DNA of 30,749 bases from Verrucomicrobiaceae bacterium UBA1938 (GCA_002336895.1 DDFC01000021.1:1-30749), one strand, 5' to 3'; shown: positions 7,139 through 15,363, counted from the first letter of the stretch. The notes: generated by a model from the letters alone, not told the origin. Program-made: numbers and translations.

Positions 7139-8083
7139 ATGAAGCCCAACCTGCTCCTTCTGCTGCCTCTTTTGCTGACCCAGTGTGGTGATGAGCCCAA
7201 GAAACCTGCGCCTGCAGAGGCGGCCAAGCCTGCGGCGGAAAAGAAGGCGGGTGAAAAAACGGCGGCGGCCCCTGCTGCTCCTGCACCAGCCCCTGCCAAG
7301 GAGGAACCGAAGAAGGTGTACTGGACGCAGGAGATGATGCACACGGAGATCAAGTACCACAACCCGGGCTACCTGGGTGACGGGCAGTTCAACATCGAGC
7401 AGGGCAATGTGGTGGCGCTGAGCCTGCGTGGAGCAAAGGTCGACAACGTGAAGTTTCTGGAGCACATCGAGCCGCTGGCACTGGACCTGAGCGAGACGCC
7501 GATCACCGACCTGCGTCCGCTGCAGGGCAAGAAACTGGTGGAGCTGTATCTGGAAGACACCAAGGTGCGCGATCTCTCCGCACTGCGTGGCATGCCGCTG
7601 GAGAAGCTCTACCTGAGCCGCACACCGGTCGAAAATCTGGCGGCGCTGGAAAACATGCCGCTGGTGGAGCTGAACGCCGTGGGCTGCCCGATCGGCGACA
7701 TCTCGGGGATAGCCCACTGCCCGATCCAGATGCTGTGGCTGACGGACTGCCCGGTGGAAGACATCCGTGCGCTGAAAACGGTGCCGCTGGTGAGCGTGAC
7801 GCTGCACCGCACGAAGGTGAAGGATCTCTCGCCGCTGAGCGGTACGGCGCTGCAGCGGCTGCACATCGGTGAAACGCCTGTGACAGATCTGACACCGTTG
7901 AAAGGAATGAAGCTGACAAGGCTGGTCTTCAGCCCTGCGAGCATCAAAACAGGCATTGATGTGGCAAAAGAGCTGCCTCTGCAGGAGATCGGCACGCGTT
8001 TTGATGATGGTGGCAAGGACCTGATGCCGCCGGCGAGCTTCTGGCCTGCGTATGATGCTGCGGTGAAAAGTAGCGGAAATTGA
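7139..8083 (+). CDS. leucine-rich-repeat lipoprotein
   Basis: The protein has 314 residues. It begins with a leader, MKPNLLLLLPLLLTQCG, whose Cys16 would be lipidated, although Gln in the -1 position is not the standard lipobox residue. An Ala/Pro/Lys-rich linker runs to about residue 65. The rest is a solenoid of about eight very regular repeats, mostly exactly 21 residues, of the form L-x-x-L-x-L-x-x-T-x-V-x-D-L-x-x-L-x-x-M-P. The closing segment has S-F-W-P-A-Y-D, a cap motif that I associate with LRR proteins of Planctomycetes and Verrucomicrobia. The likely role is protein-protein contact at the cell envelope, and no enzymatic motif is present. The ATG at 7139 was chosen over a longer frame because it gives the leader. 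Confidence 0.75.
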   Translation: MKPNLLLLLPLLLTQCGDEPKKPAPAEAAKPAAEKKAGEKTAAAPAAPAPAPAKEEPKKVYWTQEMMHTEIKYHNPGYLGDGQFNIEQGNVVALSLRGAKVDNVKFLEHIEPLALDLSETPITDLRPLQGKKLVELYLEDTKVRDLSALRGMPLEKLYLSRTPVENLAALENMPLVELNAVGCPIGDISGIAHCPIQMLWLTDCPVEDIRALKTVPLVSVTLHRTKVKDLSPLSGTALQRLHIGETPVTDLTPLKGMKLTRLVFSPASIKTGIDVAKELPLQEIGTRFDDGGKDLMPPASFWPAYDAAVKSSGN

Positions 8084-8137
8084 CCAAAATTTATCTTGTC
8101 CACGCCGCCTTCCTCCTGACAGAATCCCTGTAGTTCC

Positions 8138-8731
8138 ATGAAAGAGTTTGCTTACATCCATGACGAGAAGCACAACCCGTCACCTCTGCGTGCGGTTCCG
8201 GCTCTCGCCAGTTTCAGCGATGACCAGCTCGATGATGTGCTCAATTCCAGCAGCCTGCTGCAGTGCGAGCCCGGAGATTGCATCATCAAAGAAGGCAGCA
8301 TCGACTCCCGCATCTACGTCCTGCTCAGCGGTGAGCTGGAGGTGCGGGTCGGCACCAAAAAGGTGGCCTCCATCACCCGTATCGGGGAAGTTTTTGGCGA
8401 GCTGGCGCTCGTGAACCATGACAAACGTCTTGCCTCCGTGCTCGCCTCTTCAAAGGCAGTATGCTTGGCGGTGGACCAGAAGTTTCTGCAGGACATCCAT
8501 CCGCGCGAGCAGGATCCGGATTTCCACGCCGCGCTCTATGAGTTTGTGGCCCGCCTCGTGGTGCGCAAGCTGGAAGCCACCTCCCGCCGTCTGGCGCAGG
8601 TGGAAAAGGAGCTGCGCGAGCTGAAGGAGGCCCAGGCCGCCCCTGCCGCCAAGCCCGTGGTGCCCAAGCTCAAGCGTCCGGTGAAGCGCGCCCCTGCGGC
8701 TGCCGTGAGAAAACCTGCGAGGAGCCGATAA
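8138..8731 (+). CDS. cyclic nucleotide-binding domain protein with basic tail
   Basis: The protein has 197 residues. Residues about 18-125 form a CRP/PKA-type cyclic nucleotide-binding domain. The phosphate-binding cassette reads F-G-E-L-A-L-V-N-H-D-K-R-L-A-S (86-100) and keeps the key Glu88 and Arg97, so binding of cAMP, cGMP or a related ligand is plausible. There is no helix-turn-helix. Instead a short helical, coiled-coil-like stretch (about 140-165) leads to a Lys/Pro/Ala-rich tail that may bind nucleic acid or a membrane. It is therefore unlikely to be a normal CRP regulator and may be a ligand-sensing adaptor. It lies 54 bp after the LRR gene on the same strand and is convergent with rlmN. 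Confidence 0.8.
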   Translation: MKEFAYIHDEKHNPSPLRAVPALASFSDDQLDDVLNSSSLLQCEPGDCIIKEGSIDSRIYVLLSGELEVRVGTKKVASITRIGEVFGELALVNHDKRLASVLASSKAVCLAVDQKFLQDIHPREQDPDFHAALYEFVARLVVRKLEATSRRLAQVEKELRELKEAQAAPAAKPVVPKLKRPVKRAPAAAVRKPARSR

Positions 8732-8764
8732 GGCAACCCCAAGCCACCTGAGGCGGCAGCGCTG

Positions 8765-9898
8765 TCAGCCAGCGCCGCCACCGATGGTGATGCGTTTGGC
8801 TGGGATGGGTGATTCGATGATGCCGAGCTCCGTCTCCTGCTTGAGCCGGAGCTGGCCGCAGGCTGCGGCGATGTCGTGGCCTTTCTCCCGGCGTAGCGTG
8901 GCGGTGACTCCTGCATTCGTCAGCACGGCAAGGAAGGCATCCTGACTGGCCTCGCTGGGGCGCACCCAGTCCAGGCCGTCCACGGTGTTGTAGGGGATGA
9001 GGTTTACCTTGGCATTGGCACTGCGTGCGCGTCTGGCCAGAGCCTGCGCCTGCGGGATGCTGTCGTTCACATTGGCGATGAGGATGAACTCAAAGGTGAG
9101 GAACTGCTTCCGCTTTTGATTCCAGTAGTCGAGCGCCTCAAAGAGTTCGGCGAGGTTGTGCTTGCGGTTCACCGGCATGATCTGGTCGCGCACCTCGTCG
9201 GTGGCGCCATGCAGGGAGATGGCGAGGCGGATCTGCAGAGGGAAGTCCGCCAGCTTTTTGATCTGCGGTGCCAGGCCGCTGGTGCTGACCGTCATGTGCC
9301 GCGCGCCGATGCCGATGCCCCACTCGGCATTGAGGATTTCGATGGCCTTGGTGACGTTGGAGAAATTGGCGAGGGGCTCTCCCATGCCCATGAAGACGAG
9401 GTTGTCCACGCGCTCCCCGGCGTAGGCTTCCACCTGCACGATCTGCTCCACGATTTCCGCTGCAGTGAGATTGCGCGTGAAGCCGGCGAGGCCGCTGGCG
9501 CAGAATTTGCAGTCGTAGGCGCAGCCCACCTGGCTGGAGACACAGAGGGTGCGGCGGTCTGAGGCACCGCCATAGAGGGCGGGATTGGCCGGGATGAGGA
9601 CGGTCTCGACGTAGCGGCCATCGCGCAGTTTGAGGAGGAATTTACGAGTCGTATCGCGAGAGCCTGTGACTTTGGCGATGCTCAACGTGCGCGTGACGAA
9701 GCGGGTGGCCAGGGCCTCGCGAGTGGCCTTGGGCAGATTCGTCATTTCCTCAAAGGTGGCGGCGCGTTTGGCAAAGACCCATTCGACAAGCTGCCTGGCA
9801 CGAAAGGCGGGCTGCCCCAGCTCCGCAAACACAGCGGAGATCTCCTCCGGCTTCATGCCGAGGAGGCCCTGGGGTTCGTGTGTGGTGCTCATGGGCAT
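8765..9898 (-). CDS. rlmN: dual-specificity RNA methyltransferase RlmN (radical SAM)
   Basis: The protein has 377 residues, the normal family size. It has the radical-SAM cluster motif C-A-Y-D-C-K-F-C (Cys126, Cys130, Cys133) and the RlmN-typical R-x-T-L-C-V-S-S-Q-V-G-C lead-in. It also has N-L-V-F-M-G-M-G-E-P-L-A-N, S-T-S-G-L, I-S-L-H-G-A and P-Y-N-T-V, and the C-terminal C-G-Q-L that supplies the methyl-carrying cysteine (about Cys347). It methylates C2 of A2503 in 23S rRNA and A37 of some tRNAs. The start is ATG 9898, with ATG 9892 two codons later equally possible. The much longer open frame upstream has no homology and is antisense to the next gene. Confidence 0.95.
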   Translation of the reverse strand: MPMSTTHEPQGLLGMKPEEISAVFAELGQPAFRARQLVEWVFAKRAATFEEMTNLPKATREALATRFVTRTLSIAKVTGSRDTTRKFLLKLRDGRYVETVLIPANPALYGGASDRRTLCVSSQVGCAYDCKFCASGLAGFTRNLTAAEIVEQIVQVEAYAGERVDNLVFMGMGEPLANFSNVTKAIEILNAEWGIGIGARHMTVSTSGLAPQIKKLADFPLQIRLAISLHGATDEVRDQIMPVNRKHNLAELFEALDYWNQKRKQFLTFEFILIANVNDSIPQAQALARRARSANAKVNLIPYNTVDGLDWVRPSEASQDAFLAVLTNAGVTATLRREKGHDIAAACGQLRLKQETELGIIESPIPAKRITIGGGAG

Positions 9899-9955
9899 GA
9901 CAGTGGCGATGAAATGAACATTTGAAATTCGAGATTTGGGTTTGATGCTGTGTTC

Positions 9956-10360
9956 ATGGGAATTCCCGGCCTCATTGCACTGCTGGTCATGGTCGTACTG
10001 ATCGGCATAGGAATCGGCATCGGCTTGTTTGCCTGCCTGCTGGCGGGTGCGCTGGCGGCGCTGGGTGTGGTGTCCAGCTCGGTGGCGCTGGGTTTTTTTA
10101 CCACCCGCCCGGCCACGGCTGTGCGGGCGCTGCTGCTGCAGTGCGGCATTTTGGCTGGCATCCCCGCCGGGGCGGTCACCGCCTGGGTGGGCCGTGCGGT
10201 GCTGGAGAAGGTGGACGAGAGCTGGATGATCGCCGTGTATGGCGGGATCGGCGGGGCGTTTGCCGGTGCGGTGCTGGCGCTGCTGCTGGACTACATCCTG
10301 CGCCGCACGCATGCGTGGCTGGAGCAGCGGGTGAAGCAGCACAAGTCGCTGCCGAGCTGA
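9956..10360 (+). CDS. small integral membrane protein, unknown function
   Basis: The protein has 134 residues and is very hydrophobic. Membrane segments are visible at about residues 5-27, 28-48, 57-78 and 93-115, the first of which is a run of Ile/Gly repeats. A basic amphipathic tail follows (D-Y-I-L-R-R-T-H-A-W-L-E-Q-R-V-K). Four segments would place both ends on the same side, presumably in the cytoplasm. I recognise no family. The start is ATG 9956; an in-frame GTG at 9950 is an alternative. It is divergent from rlmN across 57 bp and convergent with the AraC gene, 6 bp away. Confidence 0.65.
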   Translation: MGIPGLIALLVMVVLIGIGIGIGLFACLLAGALAALGVVSSSVALGFFTTRPATAVRALLLQCGILAGIPAGAVTAWVGRAVLEKVDESWMIAVYGGIGGAFAGAVLALLLDYILRRTHAWLEQRVKQHKSLPS

Positions 10361-10366
10361 GGGCTA

Positions 10367-11227
10367 TTATGACTGCTTTTCCTGCTCGCGGAACTGCGTG
10401 GGAGTGAGCTTGGTCATTTTCTTGAAGTCCTTGGAGAAGAAGAACTGGTCGTGGTAGCCGACCTGGCGGGCGATTTCTTTAACGGGGTCGTCGGATTCGA
10501 TGAGACGGCGTTTGGCCTGATTGATGCGCTCCCGACGCAGCCAGTCGATGGGACTGGTGCCGATGGCGGCCTTGAACTGGCGGCTGAAGTGGCTCTCGCT
10601 CATGCCACTGAGCTGGGCCAGCTCCACCACACGCATGGGGAGGTGGAAGTAGAGGCGCATGCGCTCGAGGGCCTTGCACACTGCCGATGGCAGCTCGGGC
10701 TGCACCTGCCCGGGCTCTGAGAGGCGCACATGGAAGGCCTGACCGATGATGGAGGCGACGGCGGCGCTGGCCAGCGCGGCATCACTGGGGCGGGTGCCGC
10801 TCATGTGCTCAAAGGCGCGCTCAAACTCCTGGGAGACGAGCTGCTCATTGATGCCCTCCAGCACGGGCTGGGAGCGCACCTGCAGGAGTTCGGCGATGCG
10901 GTCCAGCGGACGCCCCTCAACGCGCATCCAGTAGAGTTCCCAGGGATCTTTTTTGGCGGCGCCATAGAGGTGGGGATGGTGGCAGTTGACCCAGAGGAGT
11001 GCGCCGGGGCCCACCTCATGGCGTTTGCCCGCGATCTGGACCCAGCCGCGGCCTTTGAGGCACAGAATGAGCTCGTGGCCGGGGTAGGTCTCGCGCTCGA
11101 TGCGGTGCTCATGGCCTGCCTTCAGGTGGCCTGCGCGCACCACCGAATAAAACAAATCACGCTGCCAGTCGGCGGGAGTGGCATAAAGATTCCTCAAGAA
11201 TGTGGTTTCCTGAAACAGTGAAGCCAT
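10367..11227 (-). CDS. AraC-family transcriptional regulator with cupin sensor domain
   Basis: The protein has 286 residues. Residues about 30-140 form an AraC-type cupin ligand-binding domain (H-E-L-I-L-C-L-K-G-R-G-W-V, then the G-A-L-L-W-V-N-C-H-H-P-H-L-Y turn). Residues about 190-283 form the double helix-turn-helix, with V-V-E-L-A-Q-L-S-G-M-S-E-S-H-F-S-R-Q-F-K in the first unit and V-K-E-I-A-R-Q-V-G-Y-H-D-Q-F-F-F-S-K-D-F-K in the second, ending in the standard T-P-T-Q-F-R-E. Regulators of this shape usually control carbohydrate genes. It is not next to an obvious target, and its nearest divergent gene is the FmdB-type gene. The start is ATG 11227; ATG 11242 is an alternative. Confidence 0.9.
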   Translation of the reverse strand: MASLFQETTFLRNLYATPADWQRDLFYSVVRAGHLKAGHEHRIERETYPGHELILCLKGRGWVQIAGKRHEVGPGALLWVNCHHPHLYGAAKKDPWELYWMRVEGRPLDRIAELLQVRSQPVLEGINEQLVSQEFERAFEHMSGTRPSDAALASAAVASIIGQAFHVRLSEPGQVQPELPSAVCKALERMRLYFHLPMRVVELAQLSGMSESHFSRQFKAAIGTSPIDWLRRERINQAKRRLIESDDPVKEIARQVGYHDQFFFSKDFKKMTKLTPTQFREQEKQS

Positions 11228-11305
11228 GACGGAATAATACATCACCCCATGCCCGGGTGTCGAGCTTTGATTGCAAATTAGGATCGTGCGCAGGGGAAAA
11301 TCCTT

Positions 11306-11334
11306 TTGCAGCCTAAGGGGCAAAGCGGCATACT
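11306..11334 (+). promoter_or_regulatory. possible sigma-70-type promoter ahead of the FmdB-type gene
   Basis: TTGCAG (11306-11311) and CATACT (11329-11334) are separated by exactly 17 bp inside the 163-bp divergent gap between the AraC and FmdB-type genes. The match to consensus is modest (3/6 and 4/6), so spacing and position carry most of the weight. The rest of this gap shows no recognisable element. Confidence 0.28.
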
Positions 11335-11390
11335 CCCTCCCCTGCCGCGCAGTTCAGCAAACCCCTGCGCCGCTTTTTTCAAAAAACACC

Positions 11391-11714
11391 ATGCCCACCT
11401 ACGACTACGAATGCCAGACGTGTGGCCATCAGTTTGAGGCCAGACAATCCATGAAAGACCCCCACCTGACCGACTGCCCGAAAGAGGGCTGCCCGGGTCC
11501 GGTGAAACGCAAGATCGGCCTGGGATCAGGCTTCATCTTCAAAGGCAACGGCTTCTACATCACCGACTACCGCAGCGAATCCTACAAGGCTGCGGCCAAG
11601 AAGGATTCTGAAAGCTCCTCCAGCTCAAGTTCATCGAGCTCGACGGCGTCATCCAGCTCTGCACCAGCCGCCAGCAGCCCCGCGCCTGCCAAGACTGGCG
11701 GCACGGCCGCCTGA
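11391..11714 (+). CDS. FmdB/CxxC-CxxC-SSSS-type zinc ribbon protein
   Basis: The protein has 107 residues. It starts exactly like the FmdB-type family, M-P-T-Y-D-Y-E-C-Q-T-C-G-H-Q-F-E. Cys8/Cys11 and Cys29/Cys34 form a zinc ribbon. An I-G-L-G-S-G-F-I-F-K-G-N-G-F-Y segment follows, which is also standard for the family (G-F-Y-x-T-D-Y). The last third is low complexity, with ten serines in a row at 75-84 and then Ala/Pro/Ser. Members are often annotated as regulatory proteins, but the real role is not established. It lies on the same strand as, and 48 bp before, the next gene. Confidence 0.85.
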   Translation: MPTYDYECQTCGHQFEARQSMKDPHLTDCPKEGCPGPVKRKIGLGSGFIFKGNGFYITDYRSESYKAAAKKDSESSSSSSSSSSTASSSSAPAASSPAPAKTGGTAA

Positions 11715-11762
11715 GCCTGATGCAGAGCCCATCCACCCTCCCCCACCAAACCCGCCGCTGCT

Positions 11763-12335
11763 GTGATCCGCCATCTCTTTCAAATCCTGCGGCTGCTCGG
11801 AATCAGCCTGCTGGCCGGGGCCGCCTGGGTGGCCCAGCGTCCGGCGGATCTGCCCACAGCCGCCGCGACCAAGAACGGCAAGGTGGATGACCTCCTGGAC
11901 AATCTGCGCCAGACAGCCATCAAGCGGGCGGGCGTGATCGAGATCAGCGAGGCGGACATCAACCGCCATCTGGCCACGACGCTCTCGGGCAAGATCAACG
12001 GTCTGAGTGGCGGCTGGGTGAGCTTTGAAGGAGTACGCATCGACCTGGAGCCTGACCGCGCGCGTCTTTTTATGATCTGGAACATCCGGGGGCACATCCG
12101 CACCGCCAGCGTGGATCTGGCGGTGCATCGTGAAGGCGATCATTTTCATGCCGAAGTGCTCCGCGGTGCCTACGGCCACCTGCAGCTGCCACGCGGCATG
12201 ATGCGCCCTCTGGCCCCCTCGCTGAAAGTGGTGACGGAAGCTCTCGACCCTGAAATCCGCGCCCTGTTTCAGATGACGCAGATCACCATCGCCAAAGACA
12301 AGCTCGTTCTCGATCCTCGTTTCCCCTCCGCATGA
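11763..12335 (+). CDS. exported or membrane-anchored protein of unknown function
   Basis: The protein has 190 residues from a GTG start. An N-terminal hydrophobic segment (residues 5-24, F-Q-I-L-R-L-L-G-I-S-L-L-A-G-A-A-W-V-A) acts as a signal peptide or anchor. The body has I-E-I-S-E-A-D-I-N-R-H-L followed by alternating beta-strand-like segments (V-S-F-E-G-V-R-I-D-L-E-P, R-L-F-M-I-W-N-I-R-G). This pattern recalls envelope proteins of the DUF2140/lipid-binding beta type, but the resemblance is only by eye. Its stop overlaps the start of the next gene as ATGA (12332-12335), so the two are translationally coupled and probably work together. Confidence 0.65.
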   Translation: MIRHLFQILRLLGISLLAGAAWVAQRPADLPTAAATKNGKVDDLLDNLRQTAIKRAGVIEISEADINRHLATTLSGKINGLSGGWVSFEGVRIDLEPDRARLFMIWNIRGHIRTASVDLAVHREGDHFHAEVLRGAYGHLQLPRGMMRPLAPSLKVVTEALDPEIRALFQMTQITIAKDKLVLDPRFPSA

Positions 12336-15300
12336 AACGCCGCCTGACATCCGCCCGGACGGGCGTGCTCTCGTTCCTCTGTGCCACCCTGACCGCCACG
12401 GGACAGACCCCTGCGCCGCCATTGCCGCAGCTGACCCAGGCGCAAAAGGAGGCTGCGGCCGCTGTGGAAGCACCCAAGACCTTTGTGCCGCCGCCGCTGC
12501 CGGGCCAGTTGCAGAGCAATGCGCCTGCGAAACCCACGGAGCAAGCCCCCTCCCCCGCCAGCCCTCCTCCTGTGCCGGGCCCGCCTCCTGCACCCGCTGC
12601 ACCACAGCCCACCTCCAGTTCTGCCAGCAAGATGCAGGCTCTGGAGGCGGTGACACAGAAGCCCACAGTCATGGAGGCACCGCGTGTGGCGGCGCCTTCA
12701 GACAAGATCCCGGTGACGAGCTCCACGAGCAGCAGCCGGCAGTTTGTGGTGCATGGGAAGGTCTTTGAAACGCGCAGCGGCATGTCCTCCCGCTGCGATG
12801 AGATCGCCCAGGAGCTGCGCAAGGCACTGAATGACAAAGAGCCGTGGGTGCTGCCCGTCGTGGTGCTGCTGAACACCGGTGAAGAAGCGGCGAAGTCGAA
12901 AGGACCGCCGGTTTCCACCACCATCTCAGAGCTGAACTTTGGCGGCTTTCACATTCAGGTGACGGTCAATGAAAAGCCCGGCCTGAATGCAGCGGACCTG
13001 CGCAAAGAAGTGGTGCGTGCACTGCTGGCCGAGCGCATTCTGCGCAACCACCAGAAGATCGAGGCGCCGCAGGGACGCATGCTGCTGCCGGACTGGGTGA
13101 TGACCGGAGTGCTGCTGGCGATGGACTACCGCTCCAGCGCCAATCCGAGCGCGATGTTTTCCTCGCTCTTCCGCAGTGGCAAGATCTACGGCATCGAGGA
13201 AATCATTGAAGCCTCCCCGGTGGACATGGACGGGCTCTCGCGCACGATCTACGAAACCTCCTGCTGCGCGCTGGTTCTGGCACTGGTGGACCAGCCCGAG
13301 GGGCCGCAGCGCCTGAACAAGTTTCTCAACGCGCTGGCCGTGGACCAGCGCACCGAGCGCGAGCTGCTGGGCGCGGCTTTTCCCAATCTGGCAGTGTCGT
13401 CTTCCAGCCTGAACAAGTGGTGGTCGCTGCAGCTGGCGGCTCTGGCAAAGCCCGGCATCGGCGAGCCGCTGAGCCCTGCTGAGAGTGTGAAGGCCATCGA
13501 GGAGGCGATCTCGATCCACTACGAGTCGGCTTCCAATGAGGTGCCAAAGAACATCCAGCAGCATCCGTTCATCCTGCCTGCTCCGCTGCAGGTCGTGGCT
13601 GCCAGCGAACCTCCGCGGCCATCCCCGTCTGCACCTGACACCGCCGCCAAGCCGAAGGTGAAGGAAGACACCAAAGAGGAAGCCGCCGAGGCTCCGGAGA
13701 AAGCCAAGCGCAGCCTGCTGCGCCGTCTTCTTTTCCTGGGCGATGCCACGGAGAAGACCGAAGAAGAAAAGAAGGCTGATGAGGAAAAGAAGCCGGGCTT
13801 CATAGGCCGTCTTTTCGGAGCTGGTAGCGAGGAGAAAAAGACTGCTGAAGACGTTGCCTCCAAGGATGGCAAGCCGAAGACTGCAGTGGCGACTGACGCA
13901 GAAAAGAAAGCAGAGGAAGAGGCAAAGCCCGGCTTCATGAGCCGCCTCTTCGGAGCCAGCAGTGAAGAAAAGAAAGCGCCTGAAGAGGCAGCCGCCAAGG
14001 AGATCAAGACAGCCGATAAAACCGTGGCGGACAAAGAGAAAAAAGCAGCGGAAGCGGCAAAGCCTGGACTCATGGGCCTTCTTTTCGGCAGCACCTCCAG
14101 CGAAGAGAAGAAGACTGCGGAAGAAGCGGCGGCGAAAGAGAAACCCAAGGCCGTGGAAAAAACCAGCGACAGCGCTGCCGCCATGGTGAAGAAAGCTGAA
14201 GAGGAGAAAAAGCCCGGCTTGATGGGTCGCCTTTTCGGCGGTTCAGGCAGCGAGGAGAAAAAATCTCCGGACGAACCTGCCGCCAAGGATGGCAAAGCCA
14301 AGAGTGCCGATAAACCGACGGCCAGCGCCGCAGCCAAAGACAAGAAAGTTTCCTCTGCCGAGAAGGAGAAGGCAGCCGCCATCGAGAAGCCCAAGGTCAT
14401 TGCCAAGAAAGAGACCGAGGCCAAGGAAGAGCCCAAGGAGGAGAAAAAGCCCACCAAGCTCAATCCCATGAACTGGTTCCGCGGCGACAAGAAGCCAGCC
14501 GAGGAAAAGCCGGCTGAAGCACCCGTGAAGGAAAAGGAAAAGAAAGCCTCCCTCTTTGAGCCTGAATCCATCGACGTGGCACGCCTGATCTCCCCCATGC
14601 TGGCGGATGCCTGGCAGCTTCTGGGCCCTGCTGCGCCGCGCCAGACGGTGGAGCCGCTGTTTGATTTCCGTAAACGCAAAGCCAAGCCTGACGAGGAGAA
14701 GAAAGAAGAGCCCGAAAAGTCCGAGGAGCAAAAGAGCAAGGCCGACTCTGAAGACAAACCTGCCGCGAAGAAGAGCAGTAAGCCGCACACGACCAATCCC
14801 AATTCCAAACCAGCGGCAAAGCCAGCTGCGCCAGCTGGAGACAAACCACGCACCACCAATCCGCAAGCCAAGCCCGCCACCACACTGCAGACGCAGGCAG
14901 CCGTCGCCGCCGGAGCATCCGCCCCGACCACTGCTGAGCCTGCGCTGGTGCAGGTGACGCTGCCGCTGGAGGAGTACAAGCACATCCTGAACCATCCGGA
15001 CAAAGCGAAGATCCTCTCCTACAACATCGCATCCCTGCGTGCGCTGGAGCTGCGCGTGAGCGTGCTCTTCCGCCCGGTGGTACGCGCTTATCTGGCCGCA
15101 GTGCTGGACATCGAAGCTGGTAAAACCAAGGACATGGACAAGCGTCTGGCCACGCTGCACGAGTTTGCCCTGGTGGCCTACCAGAAGTCCATCGCCGTGC
15201 GTGACTACATGGACTGGTATGAGGCCAGCGAAAGCGGCCGCATGTCCGGCAAGTTTGACGGCTACCTGAGCCTGCCCGAGACGATCAAGAAAGAACTCCC

Positions 15301-15361
15301 TGAACGCACCGATCCGATTTCCAAGTACCTGGACGCGATCGACAAGGAGTTCTCGAAATAA
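12332..15361 (+). CDS. large secreted low-complexity protein with degenerate zincin-like segment and KPG-x3-LFG repeats
   Basis: The protein has 1009 residues. It consists of a signal peptide (about 1-24), a Pro/Ala-rich linker, and a globular part at about 140-395. It continues with a highly charged Lys/Glu/Ala-rich region at about 425-760, a Pro/Lys linker, and a second globular part at about 895-1009. In the first globular part, K-E-V-V-R (225-229) sits where a gluzincin would have HExxH, and L-L-P-D-W-V-M-T-G-V-L follows where such enzymes have L-P-x-W-x-x-E-G. It therefore resembles a dead peptidase-MA-type domain. Four copies of K-P-G-[FL]-[IM]-[GS]-[RL]-L-F-G begin at residues 487, 532, 577 and 627, each followed by S-S-E-E-K-K. 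It is coupled to the preceding gene by ATGA. I recognise no family for the whole protein. It may be an envelope scaffold. Confidence 0.75.
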   Translation: MKRRLTSARTGVLSFLCATLTATGQTPAPPLPQLTQAQKEAAAAVEAPKTFVPPPLPGQLQSNAPAKPTEQAPSPASPPPVPGPPPAPAAPQPTSSSASKMQALEAVTQKPTVMEAPRVAAPSDKIPVTSSTSSSRQFVVHGKVFETRSGMSSRCDEIAQELRKALNDKEPWVLPVVVLLNTGEEAAKSKGPPVSTTISELNFGGFHIQVTVNEKPGLNAADLRKEVVRALLAERILRNHQKIEAPQGRMLLPDWVMTGVLLAMDYRSSANPSAMFSSLFRSGKIYGIEEIIEASPVDMDGLSRTIYETSCCALVLALVDQPEGPQRLNKFLNALAVDQRTERELLGAAFPNLAVSSSSLNKWWSLQLAALAKPGIGEPLSPAESVKAIEEAISIHYESASNEVPKNIQQHPFILPAPLQVVAASEPPRPSPSAPDTAAKPKVKEDTKEEAAEAPEKAKRSLLRRLLFLGDATEKTEEEKKADEEKKPGFIGRLFGAGSEEKKTAEDVASKDGKPKTAVATDAEKKAEEEAKPGFMSRLFGASSEEKKAPEEAAAKEIKTADKTVADKEKKAAEAAKPGLMGLLFGSTSSEEKKTAEEAAAKEKPKAVEKTSDSAAAMVKKAEEEKKPGLMGRLFGGSGSEEKKSPDEPAAKDGKAKSADKPTASAAAKDKKVSSAEKEKAAAIEKPKVIAKKETEAKEEPKEEKKPTKLNPMNWFRGDKKPAEEKPAEAPVKEKEKKASLFEPESIDVARLISPMLADAWQLLGPAAPRQTVEPLFDFRKRKAKPDEEKKEEPEKSEEQKSKADSEDKPAAKKSSKPHTTNPNSKPAAKPAAPAGDKPRTTNPQAKPATTLQTQAAVAAGASAPTTAEPALVQVTLPLEEYKHILNHPDKAKILSYNIASLRALELRVSVLFRPVVRAYLAAVLDIEAGKTKDMDKRLATLHEFALVAYQKSIAVRDYMDWYEASESGRMSGKFDGYLSLPETIKKELPERTDPISKYLDAIDKEFSK

Positions 15362-15363
15362 GC

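Noticed and set aside
8752..8779. GC-rich hairpin between the convergent cyclic-nucleotide-binding and rlmN genes
   Set aside because: The stem needs a 3-nt bulge, it overlaps rlmN codons, and there is no T-run on either strand, so it is not supported as a terminator.
8900..10342. A 525-residue version of RlmN starting at 10342
   Set aside because: The extra 148 residues are antisense to the small membrane protein gene, are unlike RlmN, and would exceed the normal family length. The usual start falls at 9898.
11612..11645. Serine-codon run in the FmdB-type gene as a phase-variable repeat
   Set aside because: The serine codons are mixed (AGC, TCC, TCA, TCG), so there is no uniform DNA repeat to slip. 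A Ser-rich tail is usual for this family.
13790..14240. The four KPG-x3-LFG repeats as a DNA minisatellite
   Set aside because: Codons differ between copies and the spacing changes from 135 to 150 bp. The repetition is kept at protein level, not as a recent DNA array.
13519..15003. 494-codon minus-strand frame opposite the large repeat protein
   Set aside because: The product is a Ser/Ala/Phe-rich mirror of the Lys/Glu/Ala codons of the real gene. The real frame has a leader, an ATGA overlap and folded end domains.
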